NCBI GenBank assembly: GCA_036389375.1
Contig: DASVQA010000074.1
Location: 1-55,681, forward strand
Length of the DNA stretch: 55,681 nucleotides
Direction: 5' to 3'
Source: QHXQ01 sp036389375
GTDB taxonomy: Bacteria > Acidobacteriota > Blastocatellia > Pyrinomonadales > Pyrinomonadaceae
A program made the translations under genes and the position numbers. The notes beneath the pieces were generated by a model. That model saw only the letters and a list, made by a program, of their open reading frames with translations. It was not told the DNA's origin and made no database searches. The stretch's first letter is position 1; each line of letters begins with the position of its first letter. Below are positions 8,233-16,574 of the stretch, in pieces.

Positions 8233-9192
8233 TCACGGTCTGAGTAAAACTTTAAGCACGCCGCGCTCGCCCGCGCGCGCCATCGCGCGCAAGCCATCGG
8301 CGAGCGCGTACTCTTCGCTGATGAGACTGTCCACATCGACGGCATTCGTCTTGAGCAGTTCGAGCGCGGGCGCGAAACGGCCACAGCGCGAACCGACGAC
8401 GCTGATCTCGTCCACGACGATGCGCGCCGCCGCAAAATCTGTTGTGCCGTGAAAGGTGGACTTGAGCACGAGCACGCCGCGCGGGCGCAGCAGATCGAGT
8501 GCGAGGTTGAAACCGGCCGCCGCGCCCGACGCTTCGACCGTGACATCAAACGTGCGCGCACCCGCATCCGGCATTTCGTCGGCGCGCATTGTCTCGATCC
8601 GCCGGCGGCGTGCGATGGCAAGTTTGTTCTCGTGTCTGCCGACGAGCGTCACGTCCGCGTCCGTCAAAGCTTTGATCGCCTGCGCGCAGAGCAGACCGAG
8701 TTTGCCGTCGCCGATGATGGCGACGCGCGTACTCTGTGTGATCTGCGCGCGTTCGAGAATGCCGCAGGCGGCGGCGAGTGGCTCTGTGAAGACGGCGCGC
8801 TCGTCCGGGATTTCAGCAGGCACGGGCAGGAGATTGACTACGGGCAGGCGCAAATATTCGGCGTGTGCGCCGTCGCGCGCGACGATGCCAAGCACCGTGC
8901 GCTGCGGGCAATGGCGCGGGTCGCCCGCGCGACACAGCGCGCACCGGCCGCACCCCGCGTTGATCTCGCCAACCACACGTTGCCCCGTCAGGCGTGCATC
9001 CGGCGCGCGCTCGACCACGCCGACAAACTCATGCCCCAGCGTGCCCTGAAAACCCGCGTAGCCACGCGCGATCTCAAGATCGGTGTTGCAGATGCCCGAA
9101 CGCGTCACGCGCACCAACGCCTCGTCGGCCGCAGCCGGCACGGCCACCTCTGCGACGCGCAACTGATTCTGCTCGTAACGAAGTGCTTTCAT
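8233..9192 (-). CDS. Zinc-type medium-chain alcohol/polyol dehydrogenase
   Basis: This 319-residue protein belongs to the medium-chain dehydrogenase (threonine/sorbitol dehydrogenase-like) family. SGICNTDLEIARGY carries the catalytic-zinc cysteine and GHEFVG the histidine-glutamate pair. CGRCALCRAGDPRHC supplies the four structural-zinc cysteines. VAIIGDGKLGLLCAQ is the NAD(P) loop. The start is the ATG at 9192 (MKALRYEQ), which aligns with the family. The same frame stays open far upstream, but that extension is arginine-rich out-of-frame coding sequence of the neighbour. The upstream hypothetical gene ends 5 bp before this start, implying co-transcription. The substrate is unknown. Confidence 0.92.
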   Translation of the reverse strand: MKALRYEQNQLRVAEVAVPAAADEALVRVTRSGICNTDLEIARGYAGFQGTLGHEFVGVVERAPDARLTGQRVVGEINAGCGRCALCRAGDPRHCPQRTVLGIVARDGAHAEYLRLPVVNLLPVPAEIPDERAVFTEPLAAACGILERAQITQSTRVAIIGDGKLGLLCAQAIKALTDADVTLVGRHENKLAIARRRRIETMRADEMPDAGARTFDVTVEASGAAAGFNLALDLLRPRGVLVLKSTFHGTTDFAAARIVVDEISVVGSRCGRFAPALELLKTNAVDVDSLISEEYALADGLRAMARAGERGVLKVLLRP

Positions 9193-9197
9193 TCGAG

Positions 9198-9749
9198 TCA
9201 AAAACTTTTCGTGCGCATATAAGCGTTGTCCGGGGTGAGTTCGACGGTCTGTTCGCGCCCCGTGACGTTGACGGGCAAGCGCCAGGTGAGTTCTTCGGGG
9301 CCGGTGAGCGTGGCGTGTACCCACCAGCGGCCCGGGGTGAGCGTGACGACCGTCTGCCCGTTTGCGTCGAAGCGCGCGGCGACGGGCGCGCGCCCCTGCA
9401 TGCGGCGCACGAGAAAATCGTTGAAGCGCAGACCGGGCCGGCGCTCTGAATCGTATTCGCGCTGCACCGCCGCCACGTCCACCGGAAATAGTCGCACGTC
9501 CGTGTCTGCGTCTTGCGGGCCGGTGGCGACAGTGCGGTGCAGGATGATGTGCAGCATCGTGCTGCGGGCCGGGCCGCCCGTGTGGAGTGCGCCTGTGGTG
9601 TCGGCCATCGGCAGACGTTGATAGATGCGCCAGCCCGCGCCGACGAGCGCGATGAGCAGCCCGGCGCGCAGCACGAGCACCAACGTGTTTCGCTTTGGCT
9701 CCGGCTGGTTCACGATCCGTTGGAATTGACCGGGCGACGCGGCGCACAC
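9198..9749 (-). CDS. Hypothetical membrane-anchored protein
   Basis: This 183-residue protein is not assigned to a named family. A short cytoplasmic N-terminus precedes one membrane segment (LVLVLRAGLLIALVGAGW, about residues 23-40). The rest, presumably periplasmic, is beta-rich and ends with a strand pattern like a small Ig-type or carboxypeptidase-regulatory-like fold (GQTVVTLTPGRWWVHATL, LTWRLPVNVTGREQTVEL). The start codon is GTG at 9749, and another GTG at codon 13 is possible. It ends 5 bp before the zinc dehydrogenase gene. A GC-rich imperfect hairpin separates it from the glutaredoxin-like gene upstream. Confidence 0.7.
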   Translation of the reverse strand: MCAASPGQFQRIVNQPEPKRNTLVLVLRAGLLIALVGAGWRIYQRLPMADTTGALHTGGPARSTMLHIILHRTVATGPQDADTDVRLFPVDVAAVQREYDSERRPGLRFNDFLVRRMQGRAPVAARFDANGQTVVTLTPGRWWVHATLTGPEELTWRLPVNVTGREQTVELTPDNAYMRTKSF

Positions 9750-9774
9750 ATGTTCACGTGCGCGCCGCGCGGTG

Positions 9775-10023
9775 TCATGCCATAAAGCCTTTTTCGCGCA
9801 GCGCGCTTTCGAGATCGCGGTCGGAGGGCGTGGAGAGCACCTGCCCGGCGAGGTCGAGCGTCGGCTTCAGTTCCTTGCCGTCGTTGTGTGCCTTGACCCA
9901 CTGGCTCGCGGCCTCGTCCTGCTCGACGTTGATGTACCTGAAGGCGACGCCGAGGTCGCGCAGATGCGCGAGCGTGTGTTGCGTGTCCGCGCACCAGTCT
10001 GCGCCGTAAACTTTCACTTCCAT
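9775..10023 (-). CDS. Glutaredoxin-family protein (CxDT type)
   Basis: This 82-residue thioredoxin-fold protein opens with MEVKVYGADWCADTQHT. The active site has a single cysteine (Cys11) in a CADT context instead of CPYC, so a classical dithiol reaction is unlikely. The later KPTLDLAG segment supplies the cis-proline loop, here Lys-Pro-Thr rather than the usual Val-Pro, and the end is a helix (DRDLESALREKGF). Similar small proteins are annotated as glutaredoxin family or mycoredoxin-like. The start is at ATG 10023 with AGG upstream. The gene diverges from purF across a 145-bp region holding a heptad repeat. Confidence 0.85.
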   Translation of the reverse strand: MEVKVYGADWCADTQHTLAHLRDLGVAFRYINVEQDEAASQWVKAHNDGKELKPTLDLAGQVLSTPSDRDLESALREKGFMA

Positions 10024-10069
10024 AACCTTGTTTCCTTTACCGCCGGGATGCCGAGCATCATAACAGAAA

Positions 10070-10140
10070 GGATGAGCGATGCGGGATGAGCGATGAAAAA
10101 TGCGGCCGCCGCGATCAGCCCTCATTCCCTGCTCGCTCCG
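10070..10140. repeat. Heptad-type degenerate inverted repeat before purF
   Basis: The left side reads as tandem heptamers GGATGAG, CGATGCG, GGATGAG, CGATGAA, AAATGCG from 10070. The right side (CCCTCAT, TCCCTGC, TCGCTCC, ending at 10139) is roughly the complement in the same 7-nt phase. It lies in the divergent glutaredoxin/purF promoter region, just upstream of the purF -10 element. Pairing is imperfect. Confidence 0.55.
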
Positions 10141-10143
10141 TGC

Positions 10144-10149
10144 TACAAT
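10144..10149 (+). promoter_or_regulatory. Putative extended -10 element of purF
   Basis: TGCTACAAT gives a TGn-extended -10 hexamer TACAAT, 19 nt before the purF ATG at 10169. No good -35 is seen, which fits an extended -10 promoter. The resulting 5' leader would be only about a dozen nucleotides with no ribosome binding site. Confidence 0.45.
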
Positions 10150-10168
10150 AAGTTTTCGCAACGACGAC

Positions 10169-11629
10169 ATGAACTTTCCCCTCGTTCCGGCTGACACGGT
10201 GAGCGAGCATCTGACAGACAAGTTCCGCGACGAGTGCGGCGTGTTCGGTGTCTACGGCCACGCAGAGGCGGCGCGTCTGACCTATCTCGGTCTCTACGCG
10301 CTGCAACATCGCGGGCAGGAATCCTGCGGTATCGTTGCCTCTGATGGTAGTGAGCTACGTTCCGAGCGTGCGATGGGGCTTGTGCCCGACGTGTTCGACG
10401 CCGAGCGGCTGAATCGCTTGCCCGGCGCGAGCGCCATCGGGCACGTGCGCTATTCGACGGCCGGCGAAGTTTCCATCCGCGAAGCCCAACCTTTCCTCGT
10501 CGCATGCCAGCACGGGCAGGTCGCCGTCTGCCACAACGGCAACCTCCCTTTCGCTGGCGAGGAGCGCAAGCGGCTCGAACGCGCAGGCGCGATCTTCTCT
10601 TCAACTTCAGACACGGAGGTCGTCTTACACGGCATCGCGCGCTCGCAGGCGGCTGGCATCGTCGAAGCCATTCCCGAAGTCCTGCGCGAAACCGAAGGCG
10701 CGTTCTCGATGCTCTTTCTAACGCCCACTGCCCTGATTGCGATCCGCGACCCGCGCGGGTTTCGGCCGCTCGCGCTGGGCCGGTTAGGCGACGCGTGGGT
10801 GGTCGCGTCTGAAACCTGCGCGTTCGATCTGATCGATGCGCGCTATGTGCGCGACGTTGAGCCGGGCGAGATGATCGTAGTTGACGAAGACGGCTTGCAC
10901 TCGTCGCACCCGCTACCTGAGCGGCCACATTCGATGTGCATATTCGAGCACGTCTATTTCGCCCGGCCGGACTCGCTGATCTACGGCCACTCGGTCAACC
11001 AATCGCGGCACAAGCTGGGTCGCCAACTGGCGATGGAACATCCGGCAGCGGCGGACATAGTCGTGCCCGTGCCCGATTCAGGGGTCGCGGCCGCCATCGG
11101 CTACGCGGCCGAGTCCGGCATCAGTTTTCGGCAGGGACTCGTGCGCAATCACTACGTCCACCGCACCTTCATCGAGCCGCAGCAATCCATTCGCAGTTTC
11201 GGCGTGCGCATCAAACTGAACCCTGTGCGCCACCTGATCGACGGGCGGCGCATCGTGCTGATTGACGATTCGATTGTGCGCGGCACGACCTCGAAGAAGA
11301 TCGTGCGGATGGTGCGCGAAGCGGGCGCGCGCGAAGTTCACATGCGGATCAGTTGCCCGCCCACCATCAGTCCATGTTTCTATGGCGTGGACACGCCGAA
11401 CAAGGCCGATTTGATCGCTGCCCAGATGTCAGTCGCAGAGATATGCGATTTCATCGGCGCAGATTCGCTCGGCTATCTCTCGCTCGACGGCATGCTCAAA
11501 GCGACGGGCCTCGACGCGTCGGCCGCGTGCGTTGCCTGTTGGACTGGGCGCTACCCGACGCGCATCACTCGCGCGGCGGAGACGCAGTTTGCGCGCGAGC
11601 ATGAGCCTGTACCGTCGGGCGACGCGTAA
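10169..11629 (+). CDS. purF: Amidophosphoribosyltransferase
   Basis: This 486-residue enzyme makes 5-phosphoribosylamine from PRPP and glutamine, the first step of purine synthesis. A 22-residue propeptide precedes the catalytic cysteine of the Ntn glutaminase domain (DECGVFGVYGH). Further landmarks are LQHRGQES, the glutaminase CHNGNL, and the PRPP loop RIVLIDDSIVRGTTS. Cysteines in CIFEHVYFARPDS, SPCFYGVDTP and ACVACWTG match the four Fe-S ligands of the Bacillus-type enzyme. The ATG at 10169 was chosen because it gives the usual short propeptide. The gene begins a plus-strand run toward purM and purN. Confidence 0.97.
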   Translation: MNFPLVPADTVSEHLTDKFRDECGVFGVYGHAEAARLTYLGLYALQHRGQESCGIVASDGSELRSERAMGLVPDVFDAERLNRLPGASAIGHVRYSTAGEVSIREAQPFLVACQHGQVAVCHNGNLPFAGEERKRLERAGAIFSSTSDTEVVLHGIARSQAAGIVEAIPEVLRETEGAFSMLFLTPTALIAIRDPRGFRPLALGRLGDAWVVASETCAFDLIDARYVRDVEPGEMIVVDEDGLHSSHPLPERPHSMCIFEHVYFARPDSLIYGHSVNQSRHKLGRQLAMEHPAAADIVVPVPDSGVAAAIGYAAESGISFRQGLVRNHYVHRTFIEPQQSIRSFGVRIKLNPVRHLIDGRRIVLIDDSIVRGTTSKKIVRMVREAGAREVHMRISCPPTISPCFYGVDTPNKADLIAAQMSVAEICDFIGADSLGYLSLDGMLKATGLDASAACVACWTGRYPTRITRAAETQFAREHEPVPSGDA

Positions 11630-11668
11630 AAAGTTTTCACTGTTTTGAGGACAGGGGGAATAATTTAG

Positions 11669-12820
11669 TTGGCGCAAAACAGGCGCGGCTGCGGCTGCCT
11701 GCTCGTCGTGCTGGCGTTGGCGTTGGTGACGGTGGCCGGCGTCTATTTCAAGTTCTATCGCACGAAGGGGCCGGAACTCCCGCCCGCGTCGGGCGGCGAG
11801 TTGCAGGTACACGTGCTCGATGTCGGACAGGGCGACGCCATTCTCATCATCGCGCCGGGCGGCAAAGCGGCGCTGATTGATGCCGGCGACGAGGGCCACG
11901 CGCGCGTCGTGCGCGACGCGCTCAGCCGTTATCAGGTACAGCAACTCGAATATTTCGTCGCTACGCATCCACACCCGGATCACATCGGCGGCGCGCCCGT
12001 TGTGCTCAACTCCGTCAAGGTGCTAAACGTGCTCGATAGCGGCGTCCCACCGCCTGACTTCGACGCAGGCACAAGCGCGCCGGCGCAGAACCCGAAGGGT
12101 AAGAACAAGAATCAAAGCGCGAAGAGTCAGCCCAAGCCGCGCGCGCGTGGCGTGCAACTGCCGACGGTGAAGGCCTACACAGCACTGCAGGACGCGATCA
12201 AGCAGAGCGGCGCGCAACTCGCTCAGGTCGCGCCGGGCCAGCACTACGATCTCGGCGGGGGCGTCGTGCTCACCGCGCTTGCGCCCGTGCCGCCCCCGTT
12301 CACGAAAGATCAAGTGCGTTCAGGCGGCAATGAACCGAACGCCAACTCAATCGTGCTGCGGCTTGACTACGGCGATTTTTCCCTGCTCCTGCCGGGCGAC
12401 GCTGAAGCCCAGACCGAACAAAGACTGCTCAACGGCAGCGCCAACCTGACAGCGAGACTGCTCAAAGTCGCACATCACGGCTCGAAGTATGCGACCTCGA
12501 CCGAGTTTCTGAACCGCATTAAGCCTGAGGCCGCCATCATCTCGCTCAGCGAGTACAACCGCTACGGCCATCCGGCGCAGGTTGTCCTCGATCGCTTGAA
12601 GACGGCGGGCGTCAAACTCTATCGCACAGATTTACACGGCGAGATCTCGATCACGTCGAAGGGCGAAGGCTACGAGATCAAAACCGAGAAAGAAGCAAAG
12701 GGCGATCTCTACGCCGGGCGCGAAGGACAAAAGGACGATTCCGCCCGCTCCGGCTTCATCGCCTACGGCGACTTTGGCCCGCCGCCCAAGCAAGCGAAGC
12801 CGACGGTCGGTAATAAGTAG
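11669..12820 (+). CDS. Secreted/anchored ComEC-like metallo-beta-lactamase-fold hydrolase
   Basis: This 383-residue protein has an N-terminal signal or anchor segment (CLLVVLALALVTVAGVYF, residues 10-27). The rest is a metallo-beta-lactamase domain of the kind found at the C-terminus of the DNA-uptake protein ComEC. Visible motifs are VHVLDVGQGDAILI, the metal site HPHPDH at residues 100-105, LPGDAE and VAHHGSKYATS. A Lys/Gln-rich insert (GKNKNQSAKSQPKPRARG) interrupts the domain. It has no ComEC channel portion, so it may be an extracytoplasmic nuclease or phosphodiesterase. The start is a TTG at 11669 after AGGGGG. The gene lies 39 bp after purF. Confidence 0.85.
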   Translation: MAQNRRGCGCLLVVLALALVTVAGVYFKFYRTKGPELPPASGGELQVHVLDVGQGDAILIIAPGGKAALIDAGDEGHARVVRDALSRYQVQQLEYFVATHPHPDHIGGAPVVLNSVKVLNVLDSGVPPPDFDAGTSAPAQNPKGKNKNQSAKSQPKPRARGVQLPTVKAYTALQDAIKQSGAQLAQVAPGQHYDLGGGVVLTALAPVPPPFTKDQVRSGGNEPNANSIVLRLDYGDFSLLLPGDAEAQTEQRLLNGSANLTARLLKVAHHGSKYATSTEFLNRIKPEAAIISLSEYNRYGHPAQVVLDRLKTAGVKLYRTDLHGEISITSKGEGYEIKTEKEAKGDLYAGREGQKDDSARSGFIAYGDFGPPPKQAKPTVGNK

Positions 12821-12913
12821 CCCGCCCCGGCCTCGATTTCAGCAGAACTGCGTCGCCAAGATATTCTAGAATCAACGTCTGCGCGTATATTATCAGGCCC
12901 GGTTTAACCTACG

Positions 12914-13948
12914 ATGAATAAATCAATCACCTACAGCGATGCAGGTGTCTCAATTGATGCGGCGAACACGACTGTTGCGCGGATTAAAGAACTTGCGCGC
13001 ACAACGTTCAACGCGCGCACGCTCTCTGAGATCGGCAGTTTCGGCGGGATGTTCGACGCCGCATTTCCGCAGATGCGCGCGCCCGTACTCGTCGCCTCAG
13101 CAGACGGCGTCGGCACAAAACTCAAGATCGCCTTCCTGACAAATAAGCACGATACCATCGGGCGCGATCTGGTTAACCACTGCGTCAACGACATTCTCGT
13201 CCAAGGCGCACGCCCACTTTTCTTTCTCGATTACATCGCCACGGGCGCGCTGACACCAGAGACGGTAGCAAGTGTCATAGAAGGCGTTGCGCGCGGTTGT
13301 CGTGAGAACGGCTGTGTACTCTTGGGGGGCGAGACGGCTGAGATGCCCGGCTTTTATGCGCCTGGCGAATATGACATTGCCGGGTTTATCGTCGGCGTTG
13401 TAGATCGCGCCAAAGTGATCGACGGCAGCAGCATCACATCTGGCGACGCCGTGCTCGCACTGCCTTCAGTTGGACTGCATACAAACGGCTACTCGCTTGC
13501 ACGCAAGCTATTCTTTGAAGTGGCTGAATATAAGGCTGACACCGAACTCGATGAGCTTGGTTCGACGGTCGGCAGCGCGCTACTCGCTCCGCACCTCAGT
13601 TATCTAAGCGCCATCGAAGGCTTACTCGACTTGAATGTACTTAAAGGGCTGGCGCATATCACGGGCGGCGGGCTACTGGAAAATATTCCCCGTATTTTGC
13701 CTGACGGTACGAGCGTCGAGATCACGCGTGGCTCATGGCCCGTATTGCCTATCTTCCCGCTCATGCAACGGCTTGGACACATCTCCGAAGCCGAGATGTA
13801 TCGCACTTTCAACATGGGCATTGGCATGATTATCATTTGCGCACCAGCCGATGTCGGCACAATCAGAACGCACATCGCCGCATTTAACACAGATTGTTAT
13901 GAAGTCGGACGCGTTATAGCAGGCACGGGTGGAGTCAAACTCGTCTGA
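12914..13948 (+). CDS. purM: Phosphoribosylformylglycinamidine cyclo-ligase (AIR synthetase)
   Basis: This 344-residue cytosolic enzyme closes the imidazole ring to give aminoimidazole ribotide, using ATP. Diagnostic segments are TYSDAGVSIDAAN, GSFGGMFD, ASADGVGTKLKIA, NDILVQGARPLFFLDY, GGETAEMPGFY and the C-terminal AHITGGGLLENIPRIL. Length is normal. Gaps of about 90 to 100 bp separate it from the metallo-beta-lactamase gene and from purN. Codon use is visibly less GC-rich than in purF, which begins a compositional change continuing through the origin core. Confidence 0.97.
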   Translation: MNKSITYSDAGVSIDAANTTVARIKELARTTFNARTLSEIGSFGGMFDAAFPQMRAPVLVASADGVGTKLKIAFLTNKHDTIGRDLVNHCVNDILVQGARPLFFLDYIATGALTPETVASVIEGVARGCRENGCVLLGGETAEMPGFYAPGEYDIAGFIVGVVDRAKVIDGSSITSGDAVLALPSVGLHTNGYSLARKLFFEVAEYKADTELDELGSTVGSALLAPHLSYLSAIEGLLDLNVLKGLAHITGGGLLENIPRILPDGTSVEITRGSWPVLPIFPLMQRLGHISEAEMYRTFNMGIGMIIICAPADVGTIRTHIAAFNTDCYEVGRVIAGTGGVKLV

Positions 13949-14023
13949 AATGGTTTTGCGGGACAGGTTTAAGTCCTCAATGAAATGCTCTGATTTGCCG
14001 CAAAAACTCCAAGGTTAAACTCT

Positions 14024-14047
14024 GAACTTCTGAACTCAGGAATTCAG
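14024..14047. repeat. Short imperfect inverted repeat before purN
   Basis: CTGAACTTCTGA is followed immediately by a near-complement (TCAGGAATTCAG, 10 of 12 positions). It resembles a miniature of the heptad-type inverted repeats elsewhere in the window and overlaps the purN ribosome binding site, so pairing could hide it. Confidence 0.4.
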
Positions 14048-14050
14048 CTT

Positions 14051-14686
14051 TTGAGACTCGCAATTCTTATCTCCGGTCGCGGTTCAAACATGGTTGCGCT
14101 CGCCAACGCCGTGCGTTCCGGGCAGATACCAAATGCTGAAATAGCTGTAGTTATCAGCGACCGCCCGCAGGCACTTGGATTACAGCTTGCAACTGAGCTA
14201 GGACTTGAAACCGCTATTATTCAGCGTCGCGGACGCACTCGTGCCGAGCATGAGCAGGATATTCTGTCCGTGCTTACCACCTATGGAGTCGAGCTTATTT
14301 GCCTTGCAGGCTTCATGCGCCTTCTTTCTCCTGAATTCGTCGCAGCCTACAGCGGCCGCATCCTCAATATTCATCCCAGCCTGCTACCCGCCTTCCCCGG
14401 GCTAGACGCGCAACGCCAAGCAATCGAGCACGGTGTCAAATGGAGTGGCTGCACAGTTCATTTCGTTGACGAAACGCTCGATAGCGGCCCCATCATTGTG
14501 CAACGCGTAGTACCGGTACACGACGATGACACAACGGCAACCCTTGCCGCACGCATTCTCGCCCAAGAGCACTGCGCTTATCCTGAGGCAGTTTCACTAA
14601 TTGTCAGTGGGAATTATCGAGTTACCGGCCGGCACGTTACTCGTCTGGATGTAGCAATAAGTCACGAAAAAATTAAGCCCAACTGA
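14051..14686 (+). CDS. purN: Phosphoribosylglycinamide formyltransferase
   Basis: This 211-residue enzyme transfers a formyl group from 10-formyl-tetrahydrofolate to glycinamide ribotide. The N-terminal phosphate-binding loop is LISGRGSNM. Catalytic Asn and His lie in ILNIHPSLLPAFPG and the catalytic Asp in HFVDETLDSGPII. The start is a TTG at 14051 with an AGGA about 9 nt upstream, and no ATG would give the conserved N-terminus. The gene ends the plus-strand purine run and converges with parB, 53 bp away. The C-terminus has about 10 extra residues. Confidence 0.96.
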   Translation: MRLAILISGRGSNMVALANAVRSGQIPNAEIAVVISDRPQALGLQLATELGLETAIIQRRGRTRAEHEQDILSVLTTYGVELICLAGFMRLLSPEFVAAYSGRILNIHPSLLPAFPGLDAQRQAIEHGVKWSGCTVHFVDETLDSGPIIVQRVVPVHDDDTTATLAARILAQEHCAYPEAVSLIVSGNYRVTGRHVTRLDVAISHEKIKPN

Positions 14687-14739
14687 GTACGTAGAGATTA
14701 AGTATCAGCTCTGCCTGAGATTTCGATTTAGTTTTTAAA

Positions 14740-15645
14740 CTATTGGCTTTCTCCAATATTTTCCTGTGATATATAATTACTTTGGACGTTAATCAATAAA
14801 TCGTAAAGCCTATTTAGATCGTCATCATTGTAATAATGCAACTCAATTTTTCCACCCTTACCTTTTGTATTAGGTGTGACCCGAACTTGCGTTCCAAGGC
14901 GGCGTCGTAGCCGATCCTCGGCGGTGCGTATATTGGCATCATTCTGCCGTGATGTTTGTTGTACTGCCTCCTCCGCGCGCGTGCCTTCGATGACACGCTT
15001 GACAGCCTTTTCCACCTCTCGAACGGACAATCCTTGGCTAACGGTGTTATTTGCAATTTTACGTTGTATCTCCGCGTTGTCCACTCCTAATAAAGCTCTG
15101 GCGTGTCCCATTGATATTTTATTATCTTCGACTAGCCGTTGAATATCTTCAGGCAGACGCAGCAGACGAAGATAGTTGGTTATAAAAGTTCTATCTCGTC
15201 CGACCCGTTGAGCCACAGCCTCCTGAGTTAGCTCTAATGTTTCGATTAATCTTTTGTAGGCATAAGCCTCTTCAATTGCATTAAGTTCCTGACGCTGAAT
15301 ATTTTCAATCAGCGCGAGTTCTAACATTTTCTCGTCGGGAATTTCACGCACAACGGCAGGGATGCGTTTTATTCCAGCCCGTTGTGCAGCACGCCAGCGC
15401 CGCTCTCCAGCTACTATTTGATAGCGCTCGCCTTCAATTTTACGAGCCAGGATCGGCTGCACAACCCCATTTAGCTTTATTGATTGAGCGAGTTCTTCTA
15501 ATTGTGCTTCATCGAAGCGCGTGCGTGGTTGCAGATGATTGGGTTCAATTAGGTCAATATCTATCTCTGTAAACTCTTCACTGGCTGTCACTGGTTTGTC
15601 CGACAGCAGCGCGCTCAATCCCCGGCCGAGTGCTCTTCTGGTCAT
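14740..15645 (-). CDS. parB: Chromosome partitioning protein ParB
   Basis: This 301-residue protein is the CTP-dependent DNA clamp that loads at parS. Its start, RRALGRGLSALLSDK, contains the ParA-stimulating arginine patch. The ParB/Srx domain shows LQPRTRFD and the CTP-binding GERRWRAAQ and ENIQRQELN boxes. A helix-turn-helix follows (TQEAVAQRVGRDRTFITNYLRLL), and a C-terminal dimer domain ends the protein. Its first 68 nt overlap the end of parA in another frame, so translation is probably coupled. It is the last gene of the leftward run from rpmH and converges with purN. Confidence 0.97.
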   Translation of the reverse strand: MTRRALGRGLSALLSDKPVTASEEFTEIDIDLIEPNHLQPRTRFDEAQLEELAQSIKLNGVVQPILARKIEGERYQIVAGERRWRAAQRAGIKRIPAVVREIPDEKMLELALIENIQRQELNAIEEAYAYKRLIETLELTQEAVAQRVGRDRTFITNYLRLLRLPEDIQRLVEDNKISMGHARALLGVDNAEIQRKIANNTVSQGLSVREVEKAVKRVIEGTRAEEAVQQTSRQNDANIRTAEDRLRRRLGTQVRVTPNTKGKGGKIELHYYNDDDLNRLYDLLINVQSNYISQENIGESQ

Positions 15646-16399
15646 GAGTCATTATCTCCTTTGCTAGCTGAAGATAGCTTTCTGATCCACGGGAACGTAT
15701 GTCATAGAGGATGACAGGTTTACCGTAACTCGGAGCCTCGGCCAAGCGCACATTACGCGGGATTACTGTTTCGAGAACTTGCCGGCCATAGAAATCTCTC
15801 AAATCATTGGCAACCGCAGCAGAGAGATTAGTGCGCTCGTCGTACATGGTTAACAGTAAGCCCTCTATGGCTAAGCCCGGATTGAGAGAGCGCCTGATTC
15901 GGGCCAGCGTATCAAACAACTCGGTTACGCCTTCAAGAGCATAATACTCGCACTGAATTGGCACGAGCAGAGAATCCGCAGAAGTTAAGGCATTTAGCGT
16001 GAGGAGACCAAGCGCAGGCGGGCAATCAACGATAATATAATCGAACTCATCACGAATCGGCTGAAGCACCTCTTGTAACTTATATTCTCTGCGTTCCAGA
16101 TCAACTAATTCTACTTCAGCACCGATCAGGTTTTTATCCGCAGGTAATACTTTCAACAATGGTAATTCAGTACTCTGGACAATATTCGAAACAGATTCGC
16201 TTAAGACAAGGACATGATAAAGACTGCGGCGAAAGCTGCCGCGCTGAATGCCAACGCCTGAAGTGGCATTCGCCTGTGGGTCGGTATCTACAAGTAAAAC
16301 GCGTTGTTCAGATGCGGCGAGGGCTGCGGCCAAATTAACTGCCGTCGTGGTTTTACCTACACCACCTTTTTGATTCGCCACCGCGATGATTTTAGCCAT
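15578..16399 (-). CDS. parA: Chromosome partitioning ATPase ParA (Soj)
   Basis: This 273-residue ATPase has the deviant Walker A box NQKGGVGKTTTAVN at residues 9-22, then DTDPQANAT (Walker A') and IIVDCPPALG (Walker B). It dimerises on nucleoid DNA and moves ParB-parS complexes. The C-terminal extension after EIMTHDQKS is about 20 residues long and is encoded in the overlap with parB, so its sequence is constrained by two frames. A parS-like inverted repeat lies 120 bp upstream of the start. Confidence 0.97.
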   Translation of the reverse strand: MAKIIAVANQKGGVGKTTTAVNLAAALAASEQRVLLVDTDPQANATSGVGIQRGSFRRSLYHVLVLSESVSNIVQSTELPLLKVLPADKNLIGAEVELVDLERREYKLQEVLQPIRDEFDYIIVDCPPALGLLTLNALTSADSLLVPIQCEYYALEGVTELFDTLARIRRSLNPGLAIEGLLLTMYDERTNLSAAVANDLRDFYGRQVLETVIPRNVRLAEAPSYGKPVILYDIRSRGSESYLQLAKEIMTHDQKSTRPGIERAAVGQTSDSQ

Positions 16400-16517
16400 G
16401 TAAGTTAGGCAAAACGGTGCTTAAGTATCGTCCGCGTAAACTAACATAAAGTAAGGTGGCGTGCTAGAGTTTTTCTGAACTTCAGCAAAAGGCGGGGCTT
16501 TAAAACTCATTCAGGAG

Positions 16518-16562
16518 TGTTTCACGTGTCACATTATTTGCCTGGATGTGACACGTGAAACG
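16518..16562. promoter_or_regulatory. Pair of parS-like sites in a perfect inverted repeat
   Basis: TGTTTCACGTGTCACA (16518-16533) and TGTGACACGTGAAACG (16547-16562) match the bacterial parS consensus TGTTTCACGTGAAACA at 14 and 13 of 16 positions. Together they form a perfect 15-bp inverted repeat (16519-16533 with 16547-16561) across 13 nt. Each outer half is the canonical GTTTCACGTG core. They lie between mnmG and parA, where ParB would be expected to load near the origin. The hairpin could also act on the mnmG-parA transcript. Confidence 0.8.
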
Positions 16563-16574
16563 TTGCAGAGGGAA

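Noticed and set aside
9193..9747. N-terminal extension of the zinc dehydrogenase to a 504-residue protein
   Set aside because: The extra part is out-of-frame sequence of the 9,198-9,749 gene, with Arg/Ala/His-rich composition. The dehydrogenase family starts at MKALRYEQ.
10143..10928. 261-codon minus-strand frame within purF
   Set aside because: Extreme arginine content and complete overlap with the conserved purF coding sequence.
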